Source: DATLFA01 sp039934635 (GTDB taxonomy: Bacteria > Actinomycetota > Acidimicrobiia > Acidimicrobiales > WLNW01). Taken from it: a stretch of 24,941 nucleotides of DNA. Location: the NCBI GenBank assembly GCA_039934635.1, contig JBDTLT010000061.1, forward strand, positions 1-24,941. Reading direction: 5' to 3'. The notes beneath the pieces were generated by a model. That model did no database searches and had not been told where the DNA came from. It worked only from the letters and a program-made list of their open reading frames with translations. A program made the translations under genes and the position numbers. Shown here in pieces: positions 8,475 to 15,201 of the stretch; position 1 is the first letter of the stretch, and each line of letters opens with the position of its first letter.

Positions 8475-8484
8475 TCAGTTGGCG
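8465..8484. repeat. Perfect 20-bp palindrome across the CNNM stop codon
   Basis: CGCCAACTGA followed directly by its reverse complement TCAGTTGGCG gives two 10-bp arms with no spacer. The centre lies immediately after the TGA at 8472-8474. The right arm is the start of the first unit of the adjoining 17-bp tandem repeat. It could form a cruciform, or an RNA hairpin at the 3' end of the transcript. Confidence 0.8.
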
Positions 8485-8577
8485 AATGCGGTCAGTTGGC
8501 GAATGCGGTCAGTTGGCGGATGCGGTCAGTCGGCGGGCGAGGTTGAGTTGGCGAACGCAGTCAGTCGGCGGGCGAGG
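8475..8577. repeat. 17-bp tandem repeat, six units
   Basis: Units begin at 8475, 8492, 8509, 8526, 8543 and 8561. The first two are identical (TCAGTTGGCGAATGCGG), the third differs by one base, the fourth and sixth are identical to each other (TCAGTCGGCGGGCGAGG), and the fifth is 18 bp and diverged. The last three units encode, on the minus strand, the C-terminus of the hypothetical protein at 8526-8912. Because 17 is not a multiple of three, a gain or loss of units would change where that protein ends. Confidence 0.9.
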
Positions 8578-8912
8578 TTCAAGGCGTCGTCGTCGATCGG
8601 CTGATCAGTCATGGCGGCCCAGACCGCATCGAGCAGCTGGCCCTCTTGCGGGGTGTCGGCTTCGTCGAACTGGATGGCGTCGATCATCAACATGGTCGTG
8701 GCCCATGTCGGCAGATCCGTCCCGAGCGCCCAATTGATGAGCAGGCCACGGGCGAGATCGGACAGCGGGCACGGCGGGATCGACATGTCGCTCGGCGGCG
8801 TGACCCTGATCGATCCGTTCGTCGTTTCGATGCGGACGCCCAGTCGCTCGAGGGCCTCAGGGGCCTCTTCGCCGCGGACGACGCGCCGGATCAAGTTGTG
8901 TGGAGTTGTCAC
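8526..8912 (-). CDS. Hypothetical protein with repeat-encoded C-terminus
   Basis: I do not recognise this family. From GTG 8912 it is 128 residues, mainly acidic and helical, with no signal peptide or membrane segment. It contains a conserved-looking core LARGLLINWALGTDLPTWATTMLMIDAIQFDE (given here as positions about 57-88) and PQEGQLLDAVWAAM. The reading frame stays open to about 9071, but the upstream part (GRRSRSVG..., CHRCGPGG) looks non-coding and would occupy the promoter of the divergent peptidase gene, so the internal GTG is preferred. No clear ribosome binding site was found. The final 16 or so residues (LARRLTAFANSTSPAD) are encoded by the 17-bp tandem repeat. It is convergent with the CNNM gene and divergent from the M23 peptidase. 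Confidence 0.6.
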   Translation of the reverse strand: MTTPHNLIRRVVRGEEAPEALERLGVRIETTNGSIRVTPPSDMSIPPCPLSDLARGLLINWALGTDLPTWATTMLMIDAIQFDEADTPQEGQLLDAVWAAMTDQPIDDDALNLARRLTAFANSTSPAD

Positions 8913-9117
8913 CGGGCAGACGTTGCCTTGCCCGATCGGTGGCGACAAGTGCCGCGCGACCCAGCCGCCGGGCCCGCAACGGTGACATGTTCGGGGTAAC
9001 GCGGCGATGGTCCCGACCGATCGCGACCGCCGACCCGCCCCGGCCAGCACAGAGACAATCCGGCCAGCCAAGTGACAAAGTTCCCGTCATGAAATCGCAA
9101 TGAGGGGGGTCGTCGAC

Positions 9118-9123
9118 TAACCT
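9118..9123 (+). promoter_or_regulatory. Candidate leaderless -10 element (TAACCT) of the M23 peptidase gene
   Basis: TAACCT (TANNNT) lies 8 nt before GTG 9132, which has no Shine-Dalgarno. This spacing fits transcription starting at the start codon. The rest of the 219-bp gap 8913-9131 shows no other feature I can support. Confidence 0.4.
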
Positions 9124-9131
9124 CGGCCTCC

Positions 9132-10271
9132 GTGCGGAGATGGGCTTTCATCGTCGTCCTGCTCGTTGTCGCTCTCTTCTCGGCACCGGCGCAGGCTCAG
9201 GACGACCTTGCAACAGTGCGCCAAAAGGCCAAAACGGCTGCGACGCGGGTCGCCGACGCGCAGACCCGGGCTGACAAGGCCACCGCCGCCTACTTCGATG
9301 CAGAGAGCAAACTCGAGGTGCTCAAGGTCGATCTGGCCGAACAAGAGACGGCGCTCGCCGGCGCCGAAGGCGAAGTCGACCGGCTCAAGACCGACCTGCG
9401 TGACTTCCTCGTCGATCAGTACACGTCGAACACCGACGAGTTCACGTTCTTCTCGATGTCCGACATCAACCAGGCCCTCGTGCAGAACTCGCTCGCCAGC
9501 GTGTTGGCCGACCGCAAGGGCACCGCGATCGAGGACTATCGGGCCGCCGTCAAGGACCTCAGCGTGTTGACCAACACCCTCAACTCGCAGCGCAACGAGC
9601 AGAAGAAACAGGTCGACTATCTCGCCACGATCAAGTCCAATTTCACCTCTGAGGTCGCCAAGCTCGCCACCGAAAAGGCCAACCTCGACGCGCTGTTGAG
9701 CAAGCTCGAGGCCGCCGAGCAGGTCCGCATCCGCGCCGAGTTGGCGGCCAAGCAAGAAGAGGCGCGCCGCCGCGCCGACGAAGAGGCACGGGCCCGCACC
9801 ACCACCACGACGACCCGCAAGACTTCCTCCACGCCGGTGCCCACGACGCCGACCAAGACCGGCGGAACGAGCGGGTCGGTCGTTGCGCTCAAGGTCTGCC
9901 CCGTGCAGGGCGGCGCCAGCTACTCCGACACCTACGGCCAACCGCGCGGCGGCGGCCGCCTGCACATCGGTGTCGACCTGTCCGCCCCGATCGGCACGCC
10001 CGTGGTCGCCCCCGTCGACGGCAACGTGTCGTTCAGCTCCGACGCCGCCGGCGGCAACACGTTCATCATGACCGGCACCGACGGCAACTTCTATTACGGC
10101 GCGCACCTGAGCAAGCAGGGCCCCAGCTCGGGCGCGGTCAAGGCCGGCACCGTCATCGGCGCCGTCGGCCAGACCGGCAACGCGTCGGTGCCGCATCTGC
10201 ATTTCGAGATCCATCCCGGCGGTCGGGGCAATGTCACCAACCCGTACCCGAGCGTCGCCCGCGTCTGCTGA
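9132..10271 (+). CDS. Secreted coiled-coil M23 (lysostaphin-type) peptidase
   Basis: This 379-residue protein is probably a cell-wall hydrolase or an activator of wall hydrolysis. The signal peptide is clear (residues 1-22, hydrophobic core FIVVLLVVALFSAPAQA with an AQA cleavage site). Residues about 25-230 are a long Ala/Glu/Lys/Arg-rich coiled coil. A Thr/Pro/Lys linker (TTTTTT, PVPTTPTKTGG) leads to the C-terminal M23 domain. Zinc ligands are visible as HxxxD (His278, Asp282 in LHIGVDLS) and HxH (His355, His357 in VPHLHFEI), so the domain should be active, unlike degenerate EnvC/NlpD-type domains. The architecture matches EnvC/PcsB-like division hydrolases. The 3' end overlaps the convergent SDR gene by 38 bp. 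Confidence 0.9.
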   Translation: MRRWAFIVVLLVVALFSAPAQAQDDLATVRQKAKTAATRVADAQTRADKATAAYFDAESKLEVLKVDLAEQETALAGAEGEVDRLKTDLRDFLVDQYTSNTDEFTFFSMSDINQALVQNSLASVLADRKGTAIEDYRAAVKDLSVLTNTLNSQRNEQKKQVDYLATIKSNFTSEVAKLATEKANLDALLSKLEAAEQVRIRAELAAKQEEARRRADEEARARTTTTTTRKTSSTPVPTTPTKTGGTSGSVVALKVCPVQGGASYSDTYGQPRGGGRLHIGVDLSAPIGTPVVAPVDGNVSFSSDAAGGNTFIMTGTDGNFYYGAHLSKQGPSSGAVKAGTVIGAVGQTGNASVPHLHFEIHPGGRGNVTNPYPSVARVC

Positions 10272-11121
10272 GTGCCTCGCGCGCGCCGGTCAACACCGTG
10301 TCGCGCAGTAGCCCTCGGGCCTTGGTGCAATCGAGCGCGAGGTTGCCGGGCCTCGCCCCTGCCGTCTGCAGCCGCGGCCGCCCCCGCAACCCGCTCGCAT
10401 CGGCGTGCATCGCCGCCGCCAACAACTGTGCGAACGTCAAGCGGTCGAGCGCATCGGCGCCCGCGACGTGCAACAGCCCGTGCCGATCGCGCTCGACGAG
10501 CTCGAGAATCGCCGACGCCAACACGTCGACCTCGATCGGGTTGCGCACCTCGTCGGTGAAGAACGACAGGTCGTCGCCCGCCAGCGCGCCGCGCACCATG
10601 CGTTCTTGTGGCCCCTCGTCCGCGCCGCCGTAGAGCAGCGACGTACGGATGATCAACGGCGCATCGTGCGCCGCCGCCACCAATTGCTCGGCCCGCAACT
10701 TGGCCCGGCCATAGTCGTGCACCGGCGCCGGATCGTCGTCTTCTCGGTAAGGGCGGTCGCTACGCCCCGGGAACACCACATCGGACGACAGATGCACGTA
10801 GCGCGCACCAGCCCGCTGCGCCGCCTGTGCCAACACCCCGGGCGCCACCGCCGTGATTGCCTCGACGTCGGGACCCTGTTGCACGTACGCGCAGTTGACG
10901 ACAACCGCCGGCCGCGCCGCCGCCACGCATGCCGCGATCGCCGCACCATCGCGCACATCGAGCGCCTGCCACACCGTGTCGCTGGTGTGGTCTTCGTCGG
11001 GTGGGCGCGAGTAGTAGGTGGCCCGCACCCGGAACCGCGCTCGCGCCAGCGCCGCGACACGACGGCCGAGATAGCCGCTCGCGCCGACGACGACGATGGT
11101 TGGCCGCGTGTCGGAGCTCAC
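10234..11121 (-). CDS. RmlD-like NAD(P)-dependent short-chain dehydrogenase/reductase
   Basis: This 295-residue protein is an extended SDR of the RmlD/dTDP-4-dehydrorhamnose reductase type. The Rossmann glycine motif is GASGYLGRR near the N-terminus, ALDVRD marks the cofactor Asp strand, VVNCAYVQQG matches the usual VVN(A/C)AA strand, HLSSDVVFPG carries the active-site Ser, and DYGRAKLRAE is the YxxxK catalytic pair. Its start GTG 11121 overlaps the stop of fabI (GTGA), so it is translated from the same mRNA. The usual rml neighbours are absent, so the substrate is open: it may be a sugar nucleotide or another carbonyl compound. The frame remains open far upstream through the antisense of fabI, but only the part from 11121 is protein-like. 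Confidence 0.87.
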   Translation of the reverse strand: MSSDTRPTIVVVGASGYLGRRVAALARARFRVRATYYSRPPDEDHTSDTVWQALDVRDGAAIAACVAAARPAVVVNCAYVQQGPDVEAITAVAPGVLAQAAQRAGARYVHLSSDVVFPGRSDRPYREDDDPAPVHDYGRAKLRAEQLVAAAHDAPLIIRTSLLYGGADEGPQERMVRGALAGDDLSFFTDEVRNPIEVDVLASAILELVERDRHGLLHVAGADALDRLTFAQLLAAAMHADASGLRGRPRLQTAGARPGNLALDCTKARGLLRDTVLTGAREALSRRGRRSGTGW

Positions 11122-11885
11122 GCACCCATGGCGTGATAGCCGCCGTCGACGTGGATCATCTCGGCCGTCGTCGCCGGGAACCAATCGGACAGCAACGCGA
11201 CACAACCCTTGGCCACTGCCGACGACTCGTTGACATCCCAGCCGAGCGGTGCCCGCGTATCCCAGATGTCTTCGAAGAGCGCGAACCCCGGTATCGACTT
11301 GGCCGCCATCGTCCGCGCCGGACCCGCGGCGATCAAGTTGACGCGAATCTTCTGCGGGCCGAGGGCACGCGCCAAATAGCGCGAGCACGACTCCATCGCG
11401 GCCTTGGCCACACCCATCCAGTTGTAGGCCGGCCACGCGACCCGCGCGTCGAAGGTGAGGCCGACGACCGAGCCCCCGTCGGACATGAGCGGCGCCACGA
11501 TCTCGGCAATCGTCTTGAGTGAGTAGGCACTGATCTCGAGCGCCACCTTGACGTCGTCCCAGCCGGCCGCCATGAAGTCGTCGCCCAAGCAATTCGCCGG
11601 CGCAAAGCCAATGGAGTGCAACGCGCCATCGACGCGGCCCCACTTGTCGCGCAGCGCGGCTTGAACCGCAGTCACGTGGTCGGGCACCGTCACGTCGAGC
11701 TCGAGCACCTCGGCCGGGGACGGCAACTTGCGCGCCGTGCGTTGCGTCAGCGACAAGCCACGGCCCGCGCCCGTCAACACGACCTCGGCCCCTTCGAGTT
11801 GTGCCAGCTTGGCCACGCCGAACGCCAACGATGCATCGGTGAGCACGCCGGTGACGAGGATGCGTTTGCCATCGAGGATTCCCAT
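11118..11885 (-). CDS. fabI: Enoyl-[acyl-carrier-protein] reductase (NADH), InhA-like
   Basis: This 255-residue enzyme carries out the last reduction of the fatty acid elongation cycle (FAS II). It resembles mycobacterial InhA more than enterobacterial FabI: the start MGILDGKRILVTGVLTDASL parallels InhA, followed by VVLTG, LELDV, HSIGFAP, DARVAWPAYNWMG with the catalytic Tyr and the Lys of VAKAA (YxxMxxxK), then NLIAAGPARTMA and the C-terminal HVDGGYH. The ATG at 11885 matches the family start, and a longer frame upstream adds only unconserved sequence. There is no fabG directly upstream, unlike mabA-inhA in mycobacteria; instead the SDR gene follows with a 4-bp overlap. TAGGGT 8 nt before the ATG suggests a leaderless mRNA. 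Confidence 0.94.
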   Translation of the reverse strand: MGILDGKRILVTGVLTDASLAFGVAKLAQLEGAEVVLTGAGRGLSLTQRTARKLPSPAEVLELDVTVPDHVTAVQAALRDKWGRVDGALHSIGFAPANCLGDDFMAAGWDDVKVALEISAYSLKTIAEIVAPLMSDGGSVVGLTFDARVAWPAYNWMGVAKAAMESCSRYLARALGPQKIRVNLIAAGPARTMAAKSIPGFALFEDIWDTRAPLGWDVNESSAVAKGCVALLSDWFPATTAEMIHVDGGYHAMGA

Positions 11886-11893
11886 GGCCGATG

Positions 11894-11899
11894 ACCCTA
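11894..11899 (-). promoter_or_regulatory. Candidate leaderless -10 element (TAGGGT) of fabI
   Basis: On the minus strand TAGGGT ends 8 nt before ATG 11885, with no Shine-Dalgarno in between. The same hexamer precedes mshC. The spacing suggests the transcript starts at the ATG. Confidence 0.45.
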
Positions 11900-11993
11900 A
11901 TGGGGTCGGCCCGTCGAGCCGGTGATTCGACAGGCGCGCCCGAGCCAAGAACCGTGGCTACCTGGCTGGACGTGATCGCACTGCGGTCCGTGT

Positions 11994-13208
11994 TCATTTT
12001 CGCCACCGGTTGGTGCGTTGGTGGATGAGTTGTCCGTCTGGTGCGTAGGTGTAGGTGGTGCCGTTGCGGCGTTCGAGGCGGTAGCCGTGGTTGGTCAATT
12101 TGTCGTGGCATGGGTTGCAGGTGGGTGCTTCGTTGGCCACGTCGGTGGGGCCGCCGTCGGCCCAGGGGATGCAGTGGTGGTAGTCGGCGTAGCGGATGGG
12201 GTTGTCGCAGTCGCCGAATTGGCAGGACAGGTCGCGGACGGCGGCGGCTTTCTTTTGGGCGCTGGTGAAGTAGCGGCGGGCGCGGCCGAAGTCGAGGATT
12301 TCGCCGTCGCCGCCTAATACGACGGGGTAGATCTTGGCGTCGACCAATAGTTTGCGGACCACTTCGACGGGGAGCGGGATGCCGTCGATGGTGGTGCAGA
12401 TGCCGGCGGCTTCGGCGTCGCCGAACATTTTCTCTTGGGTGATCACGATGAAGATCTCGGGTTGGGCGCGCTGCGGCGCCTTTGTCGGCGCGGGCACCGG
12501 CGCTGCTGCGTCCTCGGCGTCCGCGCCGTCATCGCTCGCGGCGTCGGCGGGTTGGCCGGCGAGGCTGCCGCGGCACATTTCCAAGAAGGCGGCGGCGAGT
12601 CGTTGGCCGTAGTCGGGCCGGTCGAGTTTTTCGTTGGCGCGGTCGGGGTGGGCGGCGCGCCATTGGCGGTCCATGACCGCTTCGAGGCCGTTGAACGCGA
12701 CGGTGCCTTCGTGGCCGTCGAAGCTGAACCGGAACCACCGTCCGCCGGTCTTGGAGATGCCAGTGGACCCCTCGGCGGTCTCGGTGACGGGCCGGGCGAC
12801 GCGTTGCGCGGCGCGGCGCAACTTGTGGGGGTGCAATTCGCGGGTGCGGGCCAACAAGTCGGCGAACGCCTCAACCGACAGCCGGTCACGTAACTCCGCG
12901 AGCACCGCGACATGCGCGAAAGTGGCGGTCCCCGCCGCCAACGCGTCAGCTGCGCCCGGTAGCGATCCGTCGAACAGCGCCACTGCGATCTTGGTGCGGC
13001 GCTGCGCCTCGTGCGGCGACACCCACGCACCGAACATCGCCTCGGGGGCGCGGCCGCGGCGGGCGAGCTCGGCCAACACCGCCATCTGACCCGAGTCGAC
13101 GCGGCATCGTTCGCGTTCGGTCTCGGGAAGCCCGGCCACGAGCGCCGAGTCGGACCAATAGTCGAGCCCACCGGCCTCGATCCGCTCCAATACAGCGCTC
13201 GGGAACAT
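11994..13208 (-). CDS. DUF222 / HNH endonuclease domain protein (13E12-type)
   Basis: This 404-residue protein has an all-helical N-terminal DUF222 region (about 1-230: MFPSAVLERIEAGGLDYWSD, then ELHPHKLRRAAQRV) and a disordered Ala/Pro/Asp linker (about 222-250). A short alpha/beta part (EIFIVITQEKMFGD) leads to a C-terminal HNH nuclease domain with zinc cysteines and catalytic His: CQFGDC, YADYHHCIPWADGG, then CNPCHDKL. The family is highly repeated in actinobacterial genomes (13E12 repeat proteins in mycobacteria) and its role is unknown. It may relate to mobile DNA or phage, and nuclease activity is inferred from the motif only. TATAAT lies 7 nt before ATG 13208. No intein or intron context is visible, and the gene is divergent from the toxin-antitoxin pair. 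Confidence 0.9.
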   Translation of the reverse strand: MFPSAVLERIEAGGLDYWSDSALVAGLPETERERCRVDSGQMAVLAELARRGRAPEAMFGAWVSPHEAQRRTKIAVALFDGSLPGAADALAAGTATFAHVAVLAELRDRLSVEAFADLLARTRELHPHKLRRAAQRVARPVTETAEGSTGISKTGGRWFRFSFDGHEGTVAFNGLEAVMDRQWRAAHPDRANEKLDRPDYGQRLAAAFLEMCRGSLAGQPADAASDDGADAEDAAAPVPAPTKAPQRAQPEIFIVITQEKMFGDAEAAGICTTIDGIPLPVEVVRKLLVDAKIYPVVLGGDGEILDFGRARRYFTSAQKKAAAVRDLSCQFGDCDNPIRYADYHHCIPWADGGPTDVANEAPTCNPCHDKLTNHGYRLERRNGTTYTYAPDGQLIHQRTNRWRK

Positions 13209-13215
13209 GTGTTCG

Positions 13216-13221
13216 ATTATA
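13216..13221 (-). promoter_or_regulatory. Leaderless -10 element (TATAAT) of the HNH gene
   Basis: A perfect consensus TATAAT on the minus strand, 7 nt before ATG 13208 and unusual in such GC-rich DNA. No Shine-Dalgarno intervenes, so the mRNA probably begins at or next to the ATG. No good -35 is seen. Confidence 0.6.
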
Positions 13222-13266
13222 CGGAGGGCCTGTGACAGTGAACGGCAGCGGATGACTTCACGGACT

Positions 13267-13299
13267 ATGTAGTCACATTGAATGTTAATGTGACTACAT
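13267..13299. promoter_or_regulatory. Operator-like perfect inverted repeat over the antitoxin start codon
   Basis: ATGTAGTCACATT (13267-13279) and its exact reverse complement AATGTGACTACAT (13287-13299) are separated by 7 bp. The right arm ends within the ATG (13298-13300) of the antitoxin gene and contains most of the candidate -10 hexamer TAATGT (13286-13291). Antitoxins of this kind repress their own operon by binding such palindromes. This is the natural reading, but binding is inferred. Confidence 0.75.
13286..13291 (+). promoter_or_regulatory. Candidate leaderless -10 element (TAATGT) of the toxin-antitoxin operon
   Basis: TAATGT lies 6 nt before ATG 13298, with no ribosome binding site. 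It overlaps the operator palindrome, so repressor binding would cover the promoter. Confidence 0.45.
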
Positions 13300-13555
13300 G
13301 GATGTTGGAGTCAGGGATCTCAAGGCTCATCTGTCGGACTACCTCGAGCGGGCAGCCAGGGGAGAAGTCATCACGGTGACCGATCGTGGCCGGCCGATCG
13401 CGCTGCTGGCGCCCATCCCGGGTCGCGTTCCACTCGATCAGGGAATCAAGGAGGGCTGGATCACTCCGCCGTCGGTCCGCGGGATGCGCCCCGCACGACC
13501 AGTCCCCTCATCGAAGAACGTGCTCGATGTGCTCGAGGGGGACCGAGGGGAGTGA
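13298..13555 (+). CDS. Antitoxin of the Phd/YefM (prevent-host-death) family
   Basis: This 85-residue DNA-binding antitoxin has a typical Phd/YefM N-terminal domain (MDVGVRDLKAHLSDYLERAA, then GEVITVTDRGRPIALLAP) that dimerises and binds operator DNA. A Pro/Arg-rich C-terminal tail (about 50-85, ending NVLDVLEGDRGE) should wrap around and neutralise the toxin. It is the first gene of the operon, and the toxin start GTG overlaps its TGA (GTGA). ATG 13298 is chosen because homology begins right there and it sits in the operator arm, where a leaderless mRNA would begin. Pairing a Phd-type antitoxin with a PIN toxin is common in actinobacterial VapBC systems. Confidence 0.88.
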   Translation: MDVGVRDLKAHLSDYLERAARGEVITVTDRGRPIALLAPIPGRVPLDQGIKEGWITPPSVRGMRPARPVPSSKNVLDVLEGDRGE

Positions 13556-13956
13556 CGCTCTACGTCGATTCGAGCGCTCTCCTCAAGCGGTATGTCGCGG
13601 AACACGACTCTGCCCGAGCAGACGAACTCTTACGCTCGGATTCCGATCTCGTCACGGCTCGGCACACCGTGATCGAAGTCCGGCGGAACCTCGCCCGCCT
13701 GCTGGAAGGCCGAACGCTCTCGGAGAGTCGGGCGGCCTTCGCAGAAGACATCCGCGGGTTTGCGTTGGTGGAGCTCGACGCGGCGACCGTTGAACTTTCG
13801 GCGAAGATTGCGGAGCTGACCGGGGCGCGGACGCTCGACGCGCTGCATCTCGGCGCCGCGCAGCGTGTCGGAGGGCCGGCACTGACGTTTCTCACCTTTG
13901 ACTTGCGACAGGCCCAGCTTGCGCGGACCCTCGGATTCTCCGTGGTCGGCGCGTGA
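13552..13956 (+). CDS. vapC: PIN-domain ribonuclease toxin (VapC family)
   Basis: This 134-residue toxin is expected to cut specific RNAs (tRNA or rRNA in studied VapCs) when freed from the antitoxin. The acidic metal-binding residues of the PIN fold are in place: Asp6 in MTLYVDSSALLKRY, Glu42 in VIEVRR, Asp96 in RTLDALHL and Asp117 in LTFDLRQA, so it should be active. Length is normal. Translation starts at GTG 13552, overlapping the antitoxin stop by 4 bp, and the GAGGGGA just before it inside the antitoxin gene is a strong ribosome binding site. The target RNA cannot be deduced. Confidence 0.9.
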   Translation: MTLYVDSSALLKRYVAEHDSARADELLRSDSDLVTARHTVIEVRRNLARLLEGRTLSESRAAFAEDIRGFALVELDAATVELSAKIAELTGARTLDALHLGAAQRVGGPALTFLTFDLRQAQLARTLGFSVVGA

Positions 13957-13987
13957 GATGGGGCTAGCGAATCGGTCGCGTGAGATG
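13951..13987 (+). repeat. Short direct repeat after the toxin gene
   Basis: GCGTGAGATG occurs at 13951-13960, spanning the stop of vapC, and again at 13978-13987, each preceded by TCGG. This looks like a small local duplication between vapC and mshC. It could mark the edge of an inserted toxin-antitoxin cassette, but no partner copy is seen upstream of the antitoxin. Confidence 0.4.
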
Positions 13988-14005
13988 AGGAGCACGCCAG
14001 CAAAG

Positions 14006-14011
14006 TAGGGT
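14006..14011 (+). promoter_or_regulatory. Candidate leaderless -10 element (TAGGGT) of mshC
   Basis: TAGGGT lies 9 nt before GTG 14021, which lacks a well-placed Shine-Dalgarno. The identical hexamer precedes fabI at 8 nt. Confidence 0.4.
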
Positions 14012-14020
14012 TCGCCCACC

Positions 14021-15163
14021 GTGGGGCCGACTCAAAAGCCGATGCGCCTGTTCGACACCGCCCGGCGCGCGGTGGTCGATTTCGCACCTGGGCCGGTGGT
14101 GTCGCTCTACACGTGCGGCATCACGCCCTACGACGCCACCCACCTCGGGCACGCGGCGGTGTTCACCACCTACGACGTGCTGCAGCGACGCCTGCGCGAT
14201 CGTGGACACGAGACGCATTGCGTGCGCAACATCACCGACGTAGACGACGACATCCTGCGCGCCGCCCGCAAACGCAACATGCATTACTTGGATCTCGGCA
14301 CGGCAGAGATCCGCCGCTTCGACGATGACATGGCCGCGCTGGGCATGCTCGAAGTGTGGAGCGAGCCCCGCGCGACATCGGCAATCCCGGACATCCGCGG
14401 CTTCATCGGGATGGTGCTCGACCGCGAGCACGCGTACTTGACCGATGGTGGCGTCTACTTCGACGTGTCGTCGTATCGCGACTTCGGCACGCTCAGTGGG
14501 CTCGATCGTGACGCGATGCTCGAAGCGGGGCGCGCCCACGGCGAAGACCCCGACGACCCTTACAAGCGTAATCCGCTCGACTTCGTGTTGTGGCGGCGCA
14601 GCTTGCCCGGCGAACCCGAGTGGGAATCGTTGTGGGGTCACGGACGCCCCGGTTGGCATATCGAGTGTTCTGCCTTGGCGTTGCGCGAGCTCGGATGGAC
14701 CATCGATCTACATGGCGGTGGCACCGATTTGATCTATCCGCATCACGAGTGCGAACGCGCGCAATCCGAATGTGCGACAGGCGAACCGTTCGCCCGTCAT
14801 TGGATGCATCAATCAATGGTGCAACTCGACGGGGAAAAGATGTCGAAGTCGCGCGGCAATCTCGTGTTCGTCGGCGACTTGCGCGAGCGTCTCGACCCGC
14901 GTGCGATCCGCCTCGCGTTGGTGGCGCATCACTATCGCCGGCCGTGGACGTTCCACGATCGTGAGCTCGACGCCGGGCTCGATCGGTTGCATCGGTGGTG
15001 CAAGGCCGGTGACGGAGACGGCGCGCTCGCCGAGGTACGCGCCGCGCTCGACGACGATCTCGATACGCCCACGGCCGTCGCCGCCATCGACGCTGCCGCG
15101 AAGCGCGGCGCGGGTGTCAACCGAGCGGCCGCACTCTTGGGCGTCGACCTCGCGACAGGCTGA
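14021..15163 (+). CDS. mshC: L-cysteine:1D-myo-inositol 2-amino-2-deoxy-alpha-D-glucopyranoside ligase
   Basis: This 380-residue enzyme joins cysteine to GlcN-inositol with ATP, the third step of mycothiol synthesis. It is a shortened relative of cysteinyl-tRNA synthetase. The diagnostic MshC motif TCGITPYDATHLGHA holds zinc ligand Cys32 and the HIGH-like HLGHA. CysRS would have CGPTVY at this place. Further zinc ligands are in GWHIECSA and YPHHECERAQ, and the KMSKS loop is GEKMSKSRGN. The protein ends soon after the catalytic core (LLGVDL is also the end of mycobacterial MshC), with no tRNA anticodon-binding domain. GTG 14021 is used; ATG 14042 seven codons later is an alternative. It implies that the organism makes mycothiol and is the strongest actinobacterial marker here. 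Confidence 0.93.
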   Translation: MGPTQKPMRLFDTARRAVVDFAPGPVVSLYTCGITPYDATHLGHAAVFTTYDVLQRRLRDRGHETHCVRNITDVDDDILRAARKRNMHYLDLGTAEIRRFDDDMAALGMLEVWSEPRATSAIPDIRGFIGMVLDREHAYLTDGGVYFDVSSYRDFGTLSGLDRDAMLEAGRAHGEDPDDPYKRNPLDFVLWRRSLPGEPEWESLWGHGRPGWHIECSALALRELGWTIDLHGGGTDLIYPHHECERAQSECATGEPFARHWMHQSMVQLDGEKMSKSRGNLVFVGDLRERLDPRAIRLALVAHHYRRPWTFHDRELDAGLDRLHRWCKAGDGDGALAEVRAALDDDLDTPTAVAAIDAAAKRGAGVNRAAALLGVDLATG

Positions 15164-15201
15164 GACCGCGACAGGGGAGCGCGGGGAGCAGTCGCGACCC
15201 G

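Noticed and set aside
11122..12111. Upstream extension of the SDR reading frame through the antisense-frame region of fabI
   Set aside because: The frame is open but protein-like sequence begins only at GTG 11121, and fabI occupies the region on the same strand in another frame.
11994..13956. HNH gene plus toxin-antitoxin pair as a mobile island or phage-defence locus
   Set aside because: No integrase, transposase, flanking tRNA or long direct repeats are visible, and the GC content and codon use look like the neighbours. Only a 10-bp duplication at 13951 and 13978 hints at a boundary.
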